Source of the DNA: Bacteroidota bacterium
Lineage (GTDB): Bacteria > Bacteroidota > Bacteroidia > Chitinophagales > Chitinophagaceae
Direction: 5' to 3'
Length of the DNA stretch: 38,423 nt
Assembly: GCA_013286425.1 (NCBI GenBank)
Contig: JABDFS010000024.1
Location: forward strand, 1 to 38,423
Shown: piece by piece, positions 7,976 to 18,400 of the stretch
Layout of the letters: each line of letters opens with the position of its first letter
Numbering within the stretch: position 1 is the first letter of the stretch
Made by a program: the position numbers and the translations under genes
The notes under the pieces: model-generated
The model's input: the letters and a program-made list of their open reading frames with translations, nothing else
What the model was told of the DNA's origin: nothing
The model's database searches: none

Positions 7976-10036
7976 ATGTCCGAACCAACACAATTCAAAC
8001 CATTTGTTTCGCCGGAAACAAACATGAAAGAATTCACAGTTAAATCAGTGGTGATGGGTTGTATCATGGGTTGCTTATTTGGTGCAGCCAATGTGTACCT
8101 CGCATTAAAAGCAGGACTGACTGTAAGTGCTTCTATTCCCATTGCGGTTATTGCCATTACCATCGGAAGAAAATTATTAAAGACAACGATTCTTGAAAAT
8201 AACATCATTCAAACAACAGGCTCTGCAAGTGAAAGTATTGCAAGCGGTGTGGCATTCACACTGCCTGGGTTCTTGTTTTTATCAATGGTAGATAATAAAA
8301 GTGTTGGCGCTGATTTTTTTAATTACATCACCATTTTAATACTCGCAATTTTTGGTGGTTTATTGGGAACATTAATGATGATTCCTTTACGCCGTTCGTT
8401 GATCGTGAAAGAACATGCAACACTCCCCTATCCTGAAGGCACAGCGTGTGCAGCTGTTTTAAAAGCCGGTGAAAAAGGTGGCGATATTGCAAAGACTGCA
8501 TTTATTGGTTTAGGTGTTGCTATGTTGTATGCATTTTTACAAAGAGTACTGCATATTATTTCTGAAGTGCCTGAGTACACAACCAAACTTACCAATAAAT
8601 ATTTTCCTGCGGCAAAGATTAGTGGTGAGATCACGCCTGAATATTTGGGTGTTGGTTATATCATAGGCCCGCGCATTGCAGGTTCATTGGTTGCAGGTGG
8701 TGTGTTAAGCTGGCTGGTGTTTAACCCATTGCTTGCAACGTTAATTCATGATCAAACTATCATTGCTTCGCAATTAATAAAGCTGGGTTATTTAAAAGAT
8801 TTGAATACTGCAGGCGGACCGGGTGGATGGAATCCTGCAACACATTTGTTTGATGATACATCAGACGCGCTTTATCGTGCTTATGTTCGCCAGATTGGTG
8901 CAGGCGCTGTTGCTGCCGGCGGGTTTATTACATTGATGAAAACAATTCCAACCATCATTTCATCATTCAAAGAAAGCATTGGTTCTATTAAAGATCGCAA
9001 AGCAGGCAACACACAACTACGCACAGAAAAAGATCTCAATTTAAAAGTTGTTTTGTTTGGAAGCATTGCGTTGATCTTATTAATGGCTTTCATTCCAATG
9101 ATACCGGGCGATTCAATCGGAAGTAAATTATTGTTAGGCGTTTTAGTGGTGATATTCGGAGCATTCTTCGTTACTGTTTCATCACGCATTGTTGGTATCA
9201 TTGGCTCAAGCAACAACCCGATCAGCGGTATGACAATAGCAACAGTAATGAGCACATGCCTTGTGTTTATCGGCATTGGATGGAGTGGCAAAACATATGA
9301 ACCAATGGTGCTGGTTGTTGGCGGAATGATCTGCATTGCTGCAGCAAATGCGGGCGCAACATCGCAGGATTTAAAGACAGGTTTTTTAGTTGGCGCAACG
9401 CCGCGCAATCAACAGTTGGCTTTATTTATCGGTGCTATCGTTTCATCATTGGTAATTGGCGTTACTATAAAAATCCTGGATAAACCAACGGCAGATATGA
9501 TAGCGCAGGGTTATACACATGCTATCGGCACAGATAAATTTCCAGGGCCACAGGCAACATTAATGGCAACGTTAATTAAAGGCATTTTATCATTCAATCT
9601 TGACTGGCAGTTTGTATTTGTTGGTGTTGCTTTGGCGGTTGTGATGGAGCTATGCGGCGTTAACTCATTAAGTTTTGCAGTGGGCGCTTATTTGCCTTTG
9701 AGTACAACACTGCCTATATTTTGTGGCGGAGCTATTCGCGCAGTTGTTGACTGGCGTAGGAAAAAGAAAGGTGAGGTTATTGCCGAAGATGATCTGGGGA
9801 AAGGCAATTTATTTGCAACAGGTTTGGTAGCAGGCGGAGCACTCGCTGGTGTGGTAGTTGCTTTGTTAACTGCGGGCAGTGAAAATATTGCAACAGCATT
9901 GGAGAAAGTTAATCTTGAGCCTTCACTTGAAAATGGTTTAGGGAAGTATACATATGATTTGCTTGGCGTAATTGCATTCGCCTTGATGGGATTAATTTTA
10001 TACAGAACGGCAATGAAGAAACATGATGAGATATGA
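7976..10036 (+). CDS. OPT-family oligopeptide transporter
   Basis: This 686-residue polytopic membrane protein resembles the prokaryotic OPT/YSL family. Visible family features are the early NIIQTTGSASESIASG block (residues about 80-95), the EHATLPYPEGTACAAVLKAG segment (about 145-165), and many glycine-rich helices. Family members import oligopeptides or metal-peptide complexes; the substrate here cannot be read from sequence. Together with the POT gene before it, it suggests peptide scavenging. The ATG at 7976 is the natural start. A strong hairpin follows the stop. Confidence 0.88.
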   Translation: MSEPTQFKPFVSPETNMKEFTVKSVVMGCIMGCLFGAANVYLALKAGLTVSASIPIAVIAITIGRKLLKTTILENNIIQTTGSASESIASGVAFTLPGFLFLSMVDNKSVGADFFNYITILILAIFGGLLGTLMMIPLRRSLIVKEHATLPYPEGTACAAVLKAGEKGGDIAKTAFIGLGVAMLYAFLQRVLHIISEVPEYTTKLTNKYFPAAKISGEITPEYLGVGYIIGPRIAGSLVAGGVLSWLVFNPLLATLIHDQTIIASQLIKLGYLKDLNTAGGPGGWNPATHLFDDTSDALYRAYVRQIGAGAVAAGGFITLMKTIPTIISSFKESIGSIKDRKAGNTQLRTEKDLNLKVVLFGSIALILLMAFIPMIPGDSIGSKLLLGVLVVIFGAFFVTVSSRIVGIIGSSNNPISGMTIATVMSTCLVFIGIGWSGKTYEPMVLVVGGMICIAAANAGATSQDLKTGFLVGATPRNQQLALFIGAIVSSLVIGVTIKILDKPTADMIAQGYTHAIGTDKFPGPQATLMATLIKGILSFNLDWQFVFVGVALAVVMELCGVNSLSFAVGAYLPLSTTLPIFCGGAIRAVVDWRRKKKGEVIAEDDLGKGNLFATGLVAGGALAGVVVALLTAGSENIATALEKVNLEPSLENGLGKYTYDLLGVIAFALMGLILYRTAMKKHDEI

Positions 10037-10067
10037 TTCGATAATATAAATCGAAGACTATTACATA

Positions 10068-10097
10068 GAACTGCTAAGCCCGGAGACTTAGCAGTTC
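10068..10097. terminator. Hairpin between convergent OPT and barrel genes
   Basis: GAACTGCTAAG and CTTAGCAGTTC form a perfect 11-bp stem around an 8-base loop. There is no long T run on either side, but the position between two converging stops suits a two-way terminator. Confidence 0.6.
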
Positions 10098-10129
10098 AAA
10101 TACAAATGCAGCATTAATCAAGTATCATT

Positions 10130-10720
10130 TTAAAAATCATACAGCACATTAAAACCAAAAGTGTTGAACTTGGTTTCTTCCAATCCCTTTTTATAAAATA
10201 AACCGATCGTTAAACCATGATCGCCCCAGCTTTCATTTGCAGAACCAATGCGCACACCACCGCGAACCAATGGCCCGTATGTTGAACCATCAAAATTAGA
10301 ATACTGGCTTCCGGTTATACTTACATGATAATACCCGAAGCCAACGCCAAAATATCCGCCAAAATAATTAGAGATTTCACTGGTTGATTTAAAGCCAAGA
10401 TTATAATCAACCACAAGTGGAAGATCAAATGCAAACGATACGCCGGCATCATCTCCATACATATTGGAGGCAATGCCGATTCCTGCACCAATGGGTGCAC
10501 CAACACTTACAGATGAATTCTCATTTTCAATAAAATTATAGCGCGGAAAATAGGTAATGTTTGTTTGCATCATTGAAAAGCTTGAAGTTTCACCGGGCGT
10601 TGTAACAGTACCTGATAAAACAGAGATGGTTCCGCCAACGCTGTGCATAAATTCCTGCGAAAAACAGTTTTGATCAATACAAAGAATTACAAAAAGGAGT
10701 ACAACAGGTCTTTTGAACAT
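10130..10720 (-). CDS. Outer-membrane beta-barrel family protein
   Basis: This 196-residue protein has a signal peptide (MFKRPVVLLFVILCIDQNCFSQ). The rest alternates hydrophobic and polar residues in short strands, with many Gly and aromatic positions (for example GAGIGIASNMYGDDAGVSF and YFGGYFGVGFGYYHVSI), and ends in a strand finishing with an aromatic residue (FNVLYDF). These are the marks of a small, eight- to ten-stranded outer-membrane barrel. No specific function is recognised. Confidence 0.65.
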   Translation of the reverse strand: MFKRPVVLLFVILCIDQNCFSQEFMHSVGGTISVLSGTVTTPGETSSFSMMQTNITYFPRYNFIENENSSVSVGAPIGAGIGIASNMYGDDAGVSFAFDLPLVVDYNLGFKSTSEISNYFGGYFGVGFGYYHVSITGSQYSNFDGSTYGPLVRGGVRIGSANESWGDHGLTIGLFYKKGLEETKFNTFGFNVLYDF

Positions 10721-10827
10721 GATAGATGGTTTTGGGGATTAAAAAAATTGTAAGGATTATAGTTAGTTTGGTTTATTGCCGCCAAATATATTTATTCATT
10801 TATACATCAAAAAGTAATTTATAAAAT

Positions 10828-11850
10828 TTACCTGCTGTCACCTTTCGGAAACATTACTTTGGCAGGTTCTTTTAATAATGCCGTCAATACTTTTTTTATA
10901 AGATTAGATCGGATAGCCGAAGATTTTTTTGGATCAACTAAATACACAAGTAATATTTCAACCCACGTATTTGCATTGATGCGGATGTTTACAAAAGGAT
11001 ATTCTTTTATTTCAATTTCATCAACAGGCGTTTCCTTTATTAATGAGCGTAACTCTTTTACATGCATTGCTGTCTCAGGATCGAGTTCCTTTTTGGCAAC
11101 ATCACGCATAGTATTTTCTATCCAATCCAAATCACTATCATAAGCCACATGAAACGGAATTTCATTCCAGATATATGGAAACTTTTGCCATGAATAATTA
11201 TACACCTGGTATTGAAAAACCATGCTGTTGGGAAAGCGTATCAGCCTTCCGCTTGGCAAATCATTTGTCATATAGTTCCCTGCAAATTCCCATAAGGTTG
11301 TATCAAAATAATTTATCTCAACAACATCACCGGTGAAATCTGAAACCTGTATTCTGTCTCCAACTTTATATGGTACGCGCAATACAATATAAAACCAACC
11401 AATTAAAGAGGCGATCGGTGTTTGTAAAGCAAAGCCAAGCAATAAAGAGATCAACCCAAGTGAAACAGCGGCGGTATACCAGTTAGAATTCAAAAAAGAT
11501 ATAAATACAAAAATTATGATCACAAAACTTATAAGTCTTATCAGCCTTGTAACATTGTATAAAATTGCTTTTGTATGAGAACGTTTTGCAGCAATGCCTT
11601 GTATTATTCTTGAAAGTATCAACACACCAAAACCACATGCAGCAGCTAGTAAAAGGCTAAGCACAGTTTTGCGGTAAGTACCAATTACATCAAAAGTTTT
11701 TAATCGAAGTATAAAATATAAAAGCAGGCATATAATTGCAAACAAAAGGTAACTGCCGATCCACAACTTTTGTTTTGTTTTATTATGCAAATTTTTAACT
11801 TCCTGTTTTTCTTCTTCAGTTGATTGAGCAGTCTTAATATCCATAAGCAA
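10828..11850 (-). CDS. MscS-family mechanosensitive ion channel
   Basis: This 340-residue protein has a charged N-terminus and membrane segments near residues 31-50, 63-84 and 102-120. The pore-lining region and MscS beta domain follow, with the diagnostic GFALQTPIASLIGWFYIVLR and RVPYKVGDRIQV (158-169) and FTGDVVEINYFDTTLWEF. Such channels open under membrane tension and release solutes during osmotic downshock. The start could be the listed ATG or the ATG two codons on; context does not decide. It is transcribed away from the AsmA-like gene, with 109 bp between them. Confidence 0.87.
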   Translation of the reverse strand: MLMDIKTAQSTEEEKQEVKNLHNKTKQKLWIGSYLLFAIICLLLYFILRLKTFDVIGTYRKTVLSLLLAAACGFGVLILSRIIQGIAAKRSHTKAILYNVTRLIRLISFVIIIFVFISFLNSNWYTAAVSLGLISLLLGFALQTPIASLIGWFYIVLRVPYKVGDRIQVSDFTGDVVEINYFDTTLWEFAGNYMTNDLPSGRLIRFPNSMVFQYQVYNYSWQKFPYIWNEIPFHVAYDSDLDWIENTMRDVAKKELDPETAMHVKELRSLIKETPVDEIEIKEYPFVNIRINANTWVEILLVYLVDPKKSSAIRSNLIKKVLTALLKEPAKVMFPKGDSR

Positions 11851-11959
11851 TAAGTTGCAAAGCCTGTACCATGCTGCTACGGAAAAGCTAACCTTTACAT
11901 TAAAAATTTTATTGGTATGAAATTAGTTTACATTTCTACATTAAAAATTTACATACATT

Positions 11960-13615
11960 TTGAAGAAAGTAATAATTGTTGCAGTTTCAATAATTGCCAT
12001 ACTTATAATTGGTGGTTATTTTTATTTAAAGATTCGCAAGAGCAAAGATTTTGAGCCGCTGATAAAAGCCAAGCTGCAGCAATTGGTAAGAGATGCTTCA
12101 GATAGTTTATATGTATTGAATATTGATAAAATTGAAGTGGATGTTGTGGGCGCTAAATTAAAAGTGCACAATGCAACACTTTCAATAGATTCTTCAAGAC
12201 TGAGTTTTTTACTTGCCAGTGGCAGGGCTCCAGAAGATATTTTTAAAGCATCTTTATCAGATCTTGATATTGATGGGCTTGATATAAGTGATCTATTGAA
12301 TAAAAAAGATATTGACCTTAATACACTTGCACTTAATAATCCTACGCTCGAAATTTATCATCCGGTAAATAAACGCGATACCATTATTATTAATGATACC
12401 ACTACATTGTATTCACGCATACAAAAAAGCCTTGGCCATTTTTCTTTGAAACAGCTATCTGTTTCAAACATGAATTTCATTGATCACAATCTTCAGCAAG
12501 AGAAGGAGAAACTCACCACATTCAAAAATGTTTCACTTAAGTTTAATGATATAGAAATAGATTCCACAACTCAATTCGATACAACAAGATTTTTGTATGC
12601 AAAACATGCTGCTATTTATTTGCCGGACTATAGTTATCACACACCCGACAGTTTATATTTTATAAAAGCAGATACAATAATTGTGCATGCTTCAGAAAAA
12701 TTAATAGATATACGCGGCCTTGCTTTAACACCACGCTACAGTAAACAGGATTTTGGTAAGCAGCTTAAATCTTATAAAGACCGTTACGATATAAAATTCG
12801 CAAATGCGTCTTTTAATGATGTTGATTGGTATCGTTTGTTTCTAGGCGAAGGATTTATATCCAAACAGGCAATATTTAGTGATGGAACAATGGAAGTGTT
12901 TGCGGACAAAAATATTTCCCCGTCTCCTAAATCAAAGATTGGCAACTACCCTCACCAGTTATTAATGCGGTTAAATTTCCCGGTTGTGATTGATACAGTA
13001 TTCATCAAAAATTTTAAGTTCACCTATAGGGAACTTAGTCAGAAAACGCAAAAGACAGGAGAAATTACATGGACGGATATTAATGCACGGATAACAAATG
13101 TTACCAATGTAAAAGAGAAAATTGCAGTCAATAAATTAGTAACTGTTACTGCTCAAAGCAAACTGTATGATGAAGGCAGTTTTAATGTTGTATTCAACTT
13201 CGATCTTACAAAAGTTGAGTCAGGAAATTTCACCGTTGATATTAATCTTGGGCCAATGGATGGAAAAATTCTTAATCAGGCTACGCAGACATTAGGATTA
13301 TTTGAAGTGAACAGCATTTCAATTAAAAAATTAACGGCACATATAATTGCAAACAACAATAGTGCACGCAGTTCTGTTTTGTTTATATATGACGATCTTA
13401 AAATAACCGCTCTTAAAAAAGATGATGACGATCCAAAACATCTAAAGAAAAGAAAATTTCTCAGCTTCGTTGCAAATACATTCATTATAAACAAATCAAA
13501 TAAAATAGATGATGCGCAACCCGAATATATTTCCTACCAGAGAGATCCTCATCGTTCATTTTTCTCTCTTATCTGGAAGTCTTTATTAAAAGGAATTAAA
13601 GGCACTGCATCATAA
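11960..13615 (+). CDS. AsmA/DUF748-like membrane-anchored protein
   Basis: This 551-residue protein has one N-terminal membrane segment (residues 3-24) and no other. The rest is a long beta-rich periplasmic part with repeated pairs such as LSDLDIDGLDISDLL and VSNMNFIDHN, as in the AsmA-like/DUF748 group linked to envelope lipid transport and outer-membrane homeostasis. The assignment rests on architecture and general resemblance only. The start is a TTG at 11960 placed just before the basic residues of the anchor (KKVIIVAV); no ATG fits. Confidence 0.55.
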   Translation: MKKVIIVAVSIIAILIIGGYFYLKIRKSKDFEPLIKAKLQQLVRDASDSLYVLNIDKIEVDVVGAKLKVHNATLSIDSSRLSFLLASGRAPEDIFKASLSDLDIDGLDISDLLNKKDIDLNTLALNNPTLEIYHPVNKRDTIIINDTTTLYSRIQKSLGHFSLKQLSVSNMNFIDHNLQQEKEKLTTFKNVSLKFNDIEIDSTTQFDTTRFLYAKHAAIYLPDYSYHTPDSLYFIKADTIIVHASEKLIDIRGLALTPRYSKQDFGKQLKSYKDRYDIKFANASFNDVDWYRLFLGEGFISKQAIFSDGTMEVFADKNISPSPKSKIGNYPHQLLMRLNFPVVIDTVFIKNFKFTYRELSQKTQKTGEITWTDINARITNVTNVKEKIAVNKLVTVTAQSKLYDEGSFNVVFNFDLTKVESGNFTVDINLGPMDGKILNQATQTLGLFEVNSISIKKLTAHIIANNNSARSSVLFIYDDLKITALKKDDDDPKHLKKRKFLSFVANTFIINKSNKIDDAQPEYISYQRDPHRSFFSLIWKSLLKGIKGTAS

Positions 13616-13754
13616 ACATTAATATTATTCAAAAAATATTTCTATAATTTTTGCAATAGTTTATATAATTAGTTTTTGGGCAATATTTTTGTAAATCATA
13701 CCCGATTGCTGTAAATAATTGTCCGTATCGATTATAAATTTTAAAAAAACAATA

Positions 13755-14207
13755 ATGAATCAAGTCCGTTTTCTTTTAGTTGATGACGATGAAGATGATA
13801 TTTCTGTATTTCAGGAAGTATTGGAAGATATAACTCCTTCGATTCTTCTTACATGTGCAGGCGATGGAACAGAAGCTCTCAAATTGCTGAAACATGAACA
13901 AACCAAATTGCCCGATATTATTTTTTTAGATCTTAATATGCCACTCATGGGTGGCAAAGAATGTCTTTCTGAATTAAAAAAAGATCCGCAGTTAAAACGT
14001 ATACCTGTTATAATGTATACAACATCATCTCAGTCAAAAGATATTGAAGAAACAATGCTAAGAGGCGCTATTTGTTTTATAACCAAACCAACAAGCCTTA
14101 GTGAATTAAAACATATCCTTTCTTCTATTTGTAAGAATGTACACAGCAACCTCGAAAAATGTTTGCGCACATTAAGTGATACATCAGGTACATTTATTGT
14201 ATGTTGA
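13755..14207 (+). CDS. Single-domain response regulator (Rcp1-like CheY fold)
   Basis: This 150-residue protein is one receiver domain: acidic pocket DDDED (residues 10-14), phospho-accepting Asp59 in IIFLDLNMP, switch Thr89/Thr90, and Lys111 in TKP. The long insert after the acidic pocket and the PDIIFLDLNMP motif match the Rcp1-type regulators paired with phytochrome-like kinases. There is no output domain. The ATG at 13755 is chosen over an in-frame TTG at 13719 because the receiver begins right after it. The next two genes are kinases, so it likely shuttles phosphate between them. Confidence 0.85.
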   Translation: MNQVRFLLVDDDEDDISVFQEVLEDITPSILLTCAGDGTEALKLLKHEQTKLPDIIFLDLNMPLMGGKECLSELKKDPQLKRIPVIMYTTSSQSKDIEETMLRGAICFITKPTSLSELKHILSSICKNVHSNLEKCLRTLSDTSGTFIVC

Positions 14208-14275
14208 TTAGATGCTTTTACTTTTCGTTTAAGCAAGCCAACATATTTCTCAGGTAAAATAATTGTTCCACTTTA

Positions 14276-15439
14276 ATGATACTTATAGTAGATGATAAAA
14301 AAGAAAATTTGTTCTCTTTAAAAACCTTGCTACAGTTGAACCTGTATGAAGCAGATACTGCTGCATCGGGCGAAGAAGCGTTGAAAAAAATTCTCAAAAA
14401 TGAATACGAGCTCATCATTCTTGATGTGCAAATGCCGGGAATGGATGGATATGAAGTAGCAGAAAATATTACCGGTTACAGTAAGTCAAAAGATATACCC
14501 ATCATCTTTCTTTCAGCAGTTAATATTGATAAACGCTTTGTTACAAAAGGTTATAATTCCGGCGGTGTTGATTATATAACCAAGCCTTTTGATCCGGATT
14601 TGCTTTTATTAAAGATCAAAACATTTACAAAATTATATAAGCAAACAAAAGAGCTGAATGATATTAAATTAAACCTTGAACAGAAAGTTGAAAAGAGAAC
14701 AGAGGAGTTACAGCATGCGAATAAAGAACTGGAAACAAGTAATGCGGAATTGCAACAGTATGCTTTTATAGCTTCGCACGATCTACAGGAACCTTTGAGA
14801 AAAATTATAACATTTAGCCAGATATTAAAAGAACGTTTTACTGCCAACAAAGAAGCATCTCAATATATAAACAGAGTAATTACTTCATCGGAAAGAATGA
14901 GAACGCTTATAAATGATTTGCTTGATTATTCAAAACTTTCTGTTACACCTGAGTTTATCAAAACACCTTTAAATCTTGTAATCCAGGATACAATTACAGA
15001 TCTTGAAATTTCAATAAAAGAAGCCGGCGGAAAAATTGTGGTAGATCAATTACCATCAGTAAAAATTATACCTGAACAAATGCGGCAGGTGTTTCAAAAT
15101 ATAATAAGCAATGCTGTTAAATTTTCAAAGCCCGGCATTCCTCCGTTTATAAAAATATGGAGTGATTATACAAACGAAAAATCAACCGAGAGCGAACCTT
15201 CATCCAAAGGAACTTATTGCAGAATTTATATTTGCGATAACGGCATTGGTTTTAATGAACAATATCTTGATAAAATTTTTGCCATGTTTCAACGCTTGCA
15301 TGCAAGAGCAGAATATGAAGGCACCGGCATTGGTCTAAGCATTGTAAAAAAAATAATTGAAAAACATGATGGCCTTGTAACAGCAAAAAGTGAAGAAGGT
15401 AATGGTGCCACCTTTATTATAGTTCTACCCATAAAATAA
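14276..15439 (+). CDS. Receiver-histidine kinase hybrid (REC-coiled coil-HisKA-HATPase)
   Basis: This 387-residue soluble protein begins with a receiver (Asp50 in LIILDVQMPGMDG, Lys103 in TKP), then a coiled coil (about 120-160), then a phytochrome-type HisKA with His168 in ASHDLQEPLRKI, and an ATPase domain with N-box (QNIISNA, 274-280), DNGIG (321-325) and GTGIGLS (349-355). The receiver-first order suggests that a partner kinase's phosphate controls this kinase. It starts 68 bp after the Rcp1-like gene and ends 40 bp before the large hybrid kinase, so the three are probably co-transcribed. Confidence 0.9.
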   Translation: MILIVDDKKENLFSLKTLLQLNLYEADTAASGEEALKKILKNEYELIILDVQMPGMDGYEVAENITGYSKSKDIPIIFLSAVNIDKRFVTKGYNSGGVDYITKPFDPDLLLLKIKTFTKLYKQTKELNDIKLNLEQKVEKRTEELQHANKELETSNAELQQYAFIASHDLQEPLRKIITFSQILKERFTANKEASQYINRVITSSERMRTLINDLLDYSKLSVTPEFIKTPLNLVIQDTITDLEISIKEAGGKIVVDQLPSVKIIPEQMRQVFQNIISNAVKFSKPGIPPFIKIWSDYTNEKSTESEPSSKGTYCRIYICDNGIGFNEQYLDKIFAMFQRLHARAEYEGTGIGLSIVKKIIEKHDGLVTAKSEEGNGATFIIVLPIK

Positions 15440-15479
15440 AAGCAAATTTCTTAGCTGTTTTATGTTCTAAATTAAATGT

Positions 15480-18400
15480 ATGAATTCTTCTTTCAAACGA
15501 AATCTTCTCATCTTATATGGAATCTCTTTTGCATTGTTGATAATTAGCGCTGTTGCTTCTTATTCAAGCATCACTAATTTATTAGACAGTCAAAAAAGTG
15601 TTGAACATACAAACCTTGTTCTGAATAAACTTGACAGTGTTATTTCTGTTTTGAAAGATGCTGAAACAGGGCAGCGAGGATTTTTGCTTACGGGCTCTGA
15701 AGAATTTCTTGACCCTTATAATGGTTCATTGCCAAAAGCATACAGGTTAATTTCAGAAATAAAAGATCTAACAAAAGATGATGCGCTACAACAAAAAAGT
15801 TGCACGCAATTATACAATGATATTTCGTTGCGGCTAACGAGTTTGCAAACGCGCATTGATGATAAACGCAAAGGTATTTCGCCTACCATACAGCAACTGG
15901 AGATTGGTAAAGCTTACATGGATAGTGCACGCATAATTGTTATTATGATGAGCCAGCGTGAAAAAGATAAGCTTGAAGCACGCACAGTAAGCCTTAATAA
16001 ATTTGCTGCTTCCACACCGGCCCTCATTGTAATTGCTTCACTGCTATCTCTCATCGTTGCTGTTGTTTCTTTTTTAAGAGTATCAAGCGATTTTGAAAAA
16101 CGAACAAAACTTCAGGAAGAGCTTATTGAAAAAGAGAAAGAAATAACAAAGCGGTTAAACCTGGTACACAATATTGCTGAAAAGATTTCTGCAGGCGATT
16201 ATAAAACAAGAGTTGATGATGAAGGCAAAGATGCGCTGGGTTATATTTCAGGTTCATTGAATAAGATGGCAGAATCGCTTGATTATTCGTTCACCAATCT
16301 TTCGCACAATGAATGGATGCAAACAGGCATTGCCGGTTTAAATGATAAAATGCTTGGAGAAAAAAATCTAAGCACGCTTACTTACGGTATCGTAAATTAT
16401 ATAAGCGCTTATATAAAAGCGCCGGTTGCTGCGTTTTATCTTCTTGAAAACGATGAGCAGCTTGTTTTATCATCAGGCATTGCACTTGATGAAAGTAAAG
16501 TGAAAAAAGCAATCAGGTTAGGTGAAGGTCTTGCCGGTGAAAGCGCTTTAAGCGGTAAAGAAATTTTATTGCAGGATATTGATGAAACAGATCTTATTAT
16601 ATCTTTTTCATCAGGCGGTATTAAACCTAAAGCAATAATTGCTTTCCCTGTTTTTTATGAGAGAAAATTGAAAGGTGTACTTGAAATAGGTTCGCTTAAA
16701 AATTTTGATGATGTTACAAAACATTTTTTGCATGGCTGTGCTTACAATATAGGCCTGGCCATTCACAGTGCACGCGATCATGAACGCCTGCAGGAGTTAC
16801 TTTCAGAAACACAGTCGCAAAGTGAAGAACTGCAATCACAACATGAAGAATTAGAAAACATCAATGCTGAGTTGGAAGTGCAGGCTGAAAAATTGCAGGC
16901 TTCTGAAGAGGAACTGCGTGTACAGCAGGAAGAGTTGCAGCAATCGAATATGGAGCTTGAAGAAAGAAGCCGTTTGCTTGAAGAAAAAAATGAATTGATA
17001 CTTGAACGCAATCTTGAAATTCAGGCAAAAGCCGAACAACTTGCTATAAGTACAAAATATAAATCTGAGTTTCTTGCAAACATGTCTCATGAATTAAGAA
17101 CACCGCTTAATTCTATTTTATTATTATCAAGATTGCTTACTGAAAATCATACAAAAAATTTAACCAACGACCAGATTGAATATGCACAGGTAATTCAAAA
17201 TTCTGGCAATGGATTATTAACGTTGATAAATGAGATACTTGACATCTCCAAAATAGAATCGGGCAAGATGGACCTTGATTATAGTGATGTATACATCGAA
17301 AGCCTGGTAAAGGAGATCAAAAATCTTTTTGAACCTGTAGCTAAAGACAAAGACATCACCTTCAACATAAAAAAAGACGATTCTGTTAAACAGCTTATTG
17401 AAACAGACCGTTTGAGATTAGAACAAATTTTACGCAACCTTATTTCAAATGCATTGAAGTTTACAAAACAGGGTAGCGTTAATCTTGATATTAGTGCTAA
17501 TGACAATACTATTTCTTTTACAGTAAAAGATACAGGTATTGGCGTTCCAAAAGAAAAGATCGATATCATTTTCGAAGCGTTTCAACAGGCAGATGGCTCA
17601 ACAAAACGGCAGTACGGTGGCACAGGGCTCGGCCTTTCAATAAGCCGTGAACTTGCAAAACTTTTGGGCGGAGAAATACGTGCAAAAAGCGAAGAAGGAA
17701 AAGGCAGCGAGTTCATTCTTACAATACCTGTAAAGAAAAATTCAACATTTATGCCGGATGAAAGCAAAGCAGTTTCAGACTTTACAAATAAACCGTCAAA
17801 TGCAAATATTTCAGCATCAAAAAAAACAGAGGCAAAATATATTTCAGATATTATTCCTGCAGCTATTCCTGATGATCGTGATAATATTAATCCCGGCGAT
17901 AAAATAATTTTAATTATTGAAGACGATACCGGTTTTGCAAAATCGTTGCTTGATTTTACAAGGAAAAAAAATTATAAAGGCATTGTTGCAGTACGTGGTG
18001 ATGAAGGAGTTGAACTGGCAAAACAATTTCATCCGCATGGTATTTTGCTCGACATACAATTGCCTGTAAAAAGCGGATGGCAGGTTATGGATGAACTTAA
18101 AGCCGATCGGGAAACAAAACCTATCCCGGTGCACATGATGTCTTCATATGAAACCAAGAGCAAAAGCCTTTCAGCAGGTGCTGTAGATTTTATAAGCAAG
18201 CCTCTTGCATTTGAAAAAATGAGTCTCATATTTCAAAAGATAGAAGATGCATTAAGCAGGCTGCCAAAAAAAGTTCTGATCGTTGAAGAAAACCCTATGC
18301 ACGCAAAAGCATTGTCTTATTTTCTTGAAAGTTTTAATGTTACTGCTGAAATTAAAAATACAGTAACCGATGGCATCAAGGCATTGAATGAAGACAAAGT

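Noticed and set aside
8881-9408. 175-codon minus-strand frame opposite the OPT transporter
   Set aside because: It is a shadow of the strongly coding plus strand, with a composition that mirrors it and no domain.
13684-13691. TATTTTTG as the phosphorelay promoter
   Set aside because: It matches a -7 element, but no TTTG or TTG lies at a suitable distance upstream, so it is not listed as a promoter.
13719-13754. Earlier TTG start for the receiver gene
   Set aside because: The 12 extra residues are not receiver-like and the ATG at 13755 sits right before the domain.
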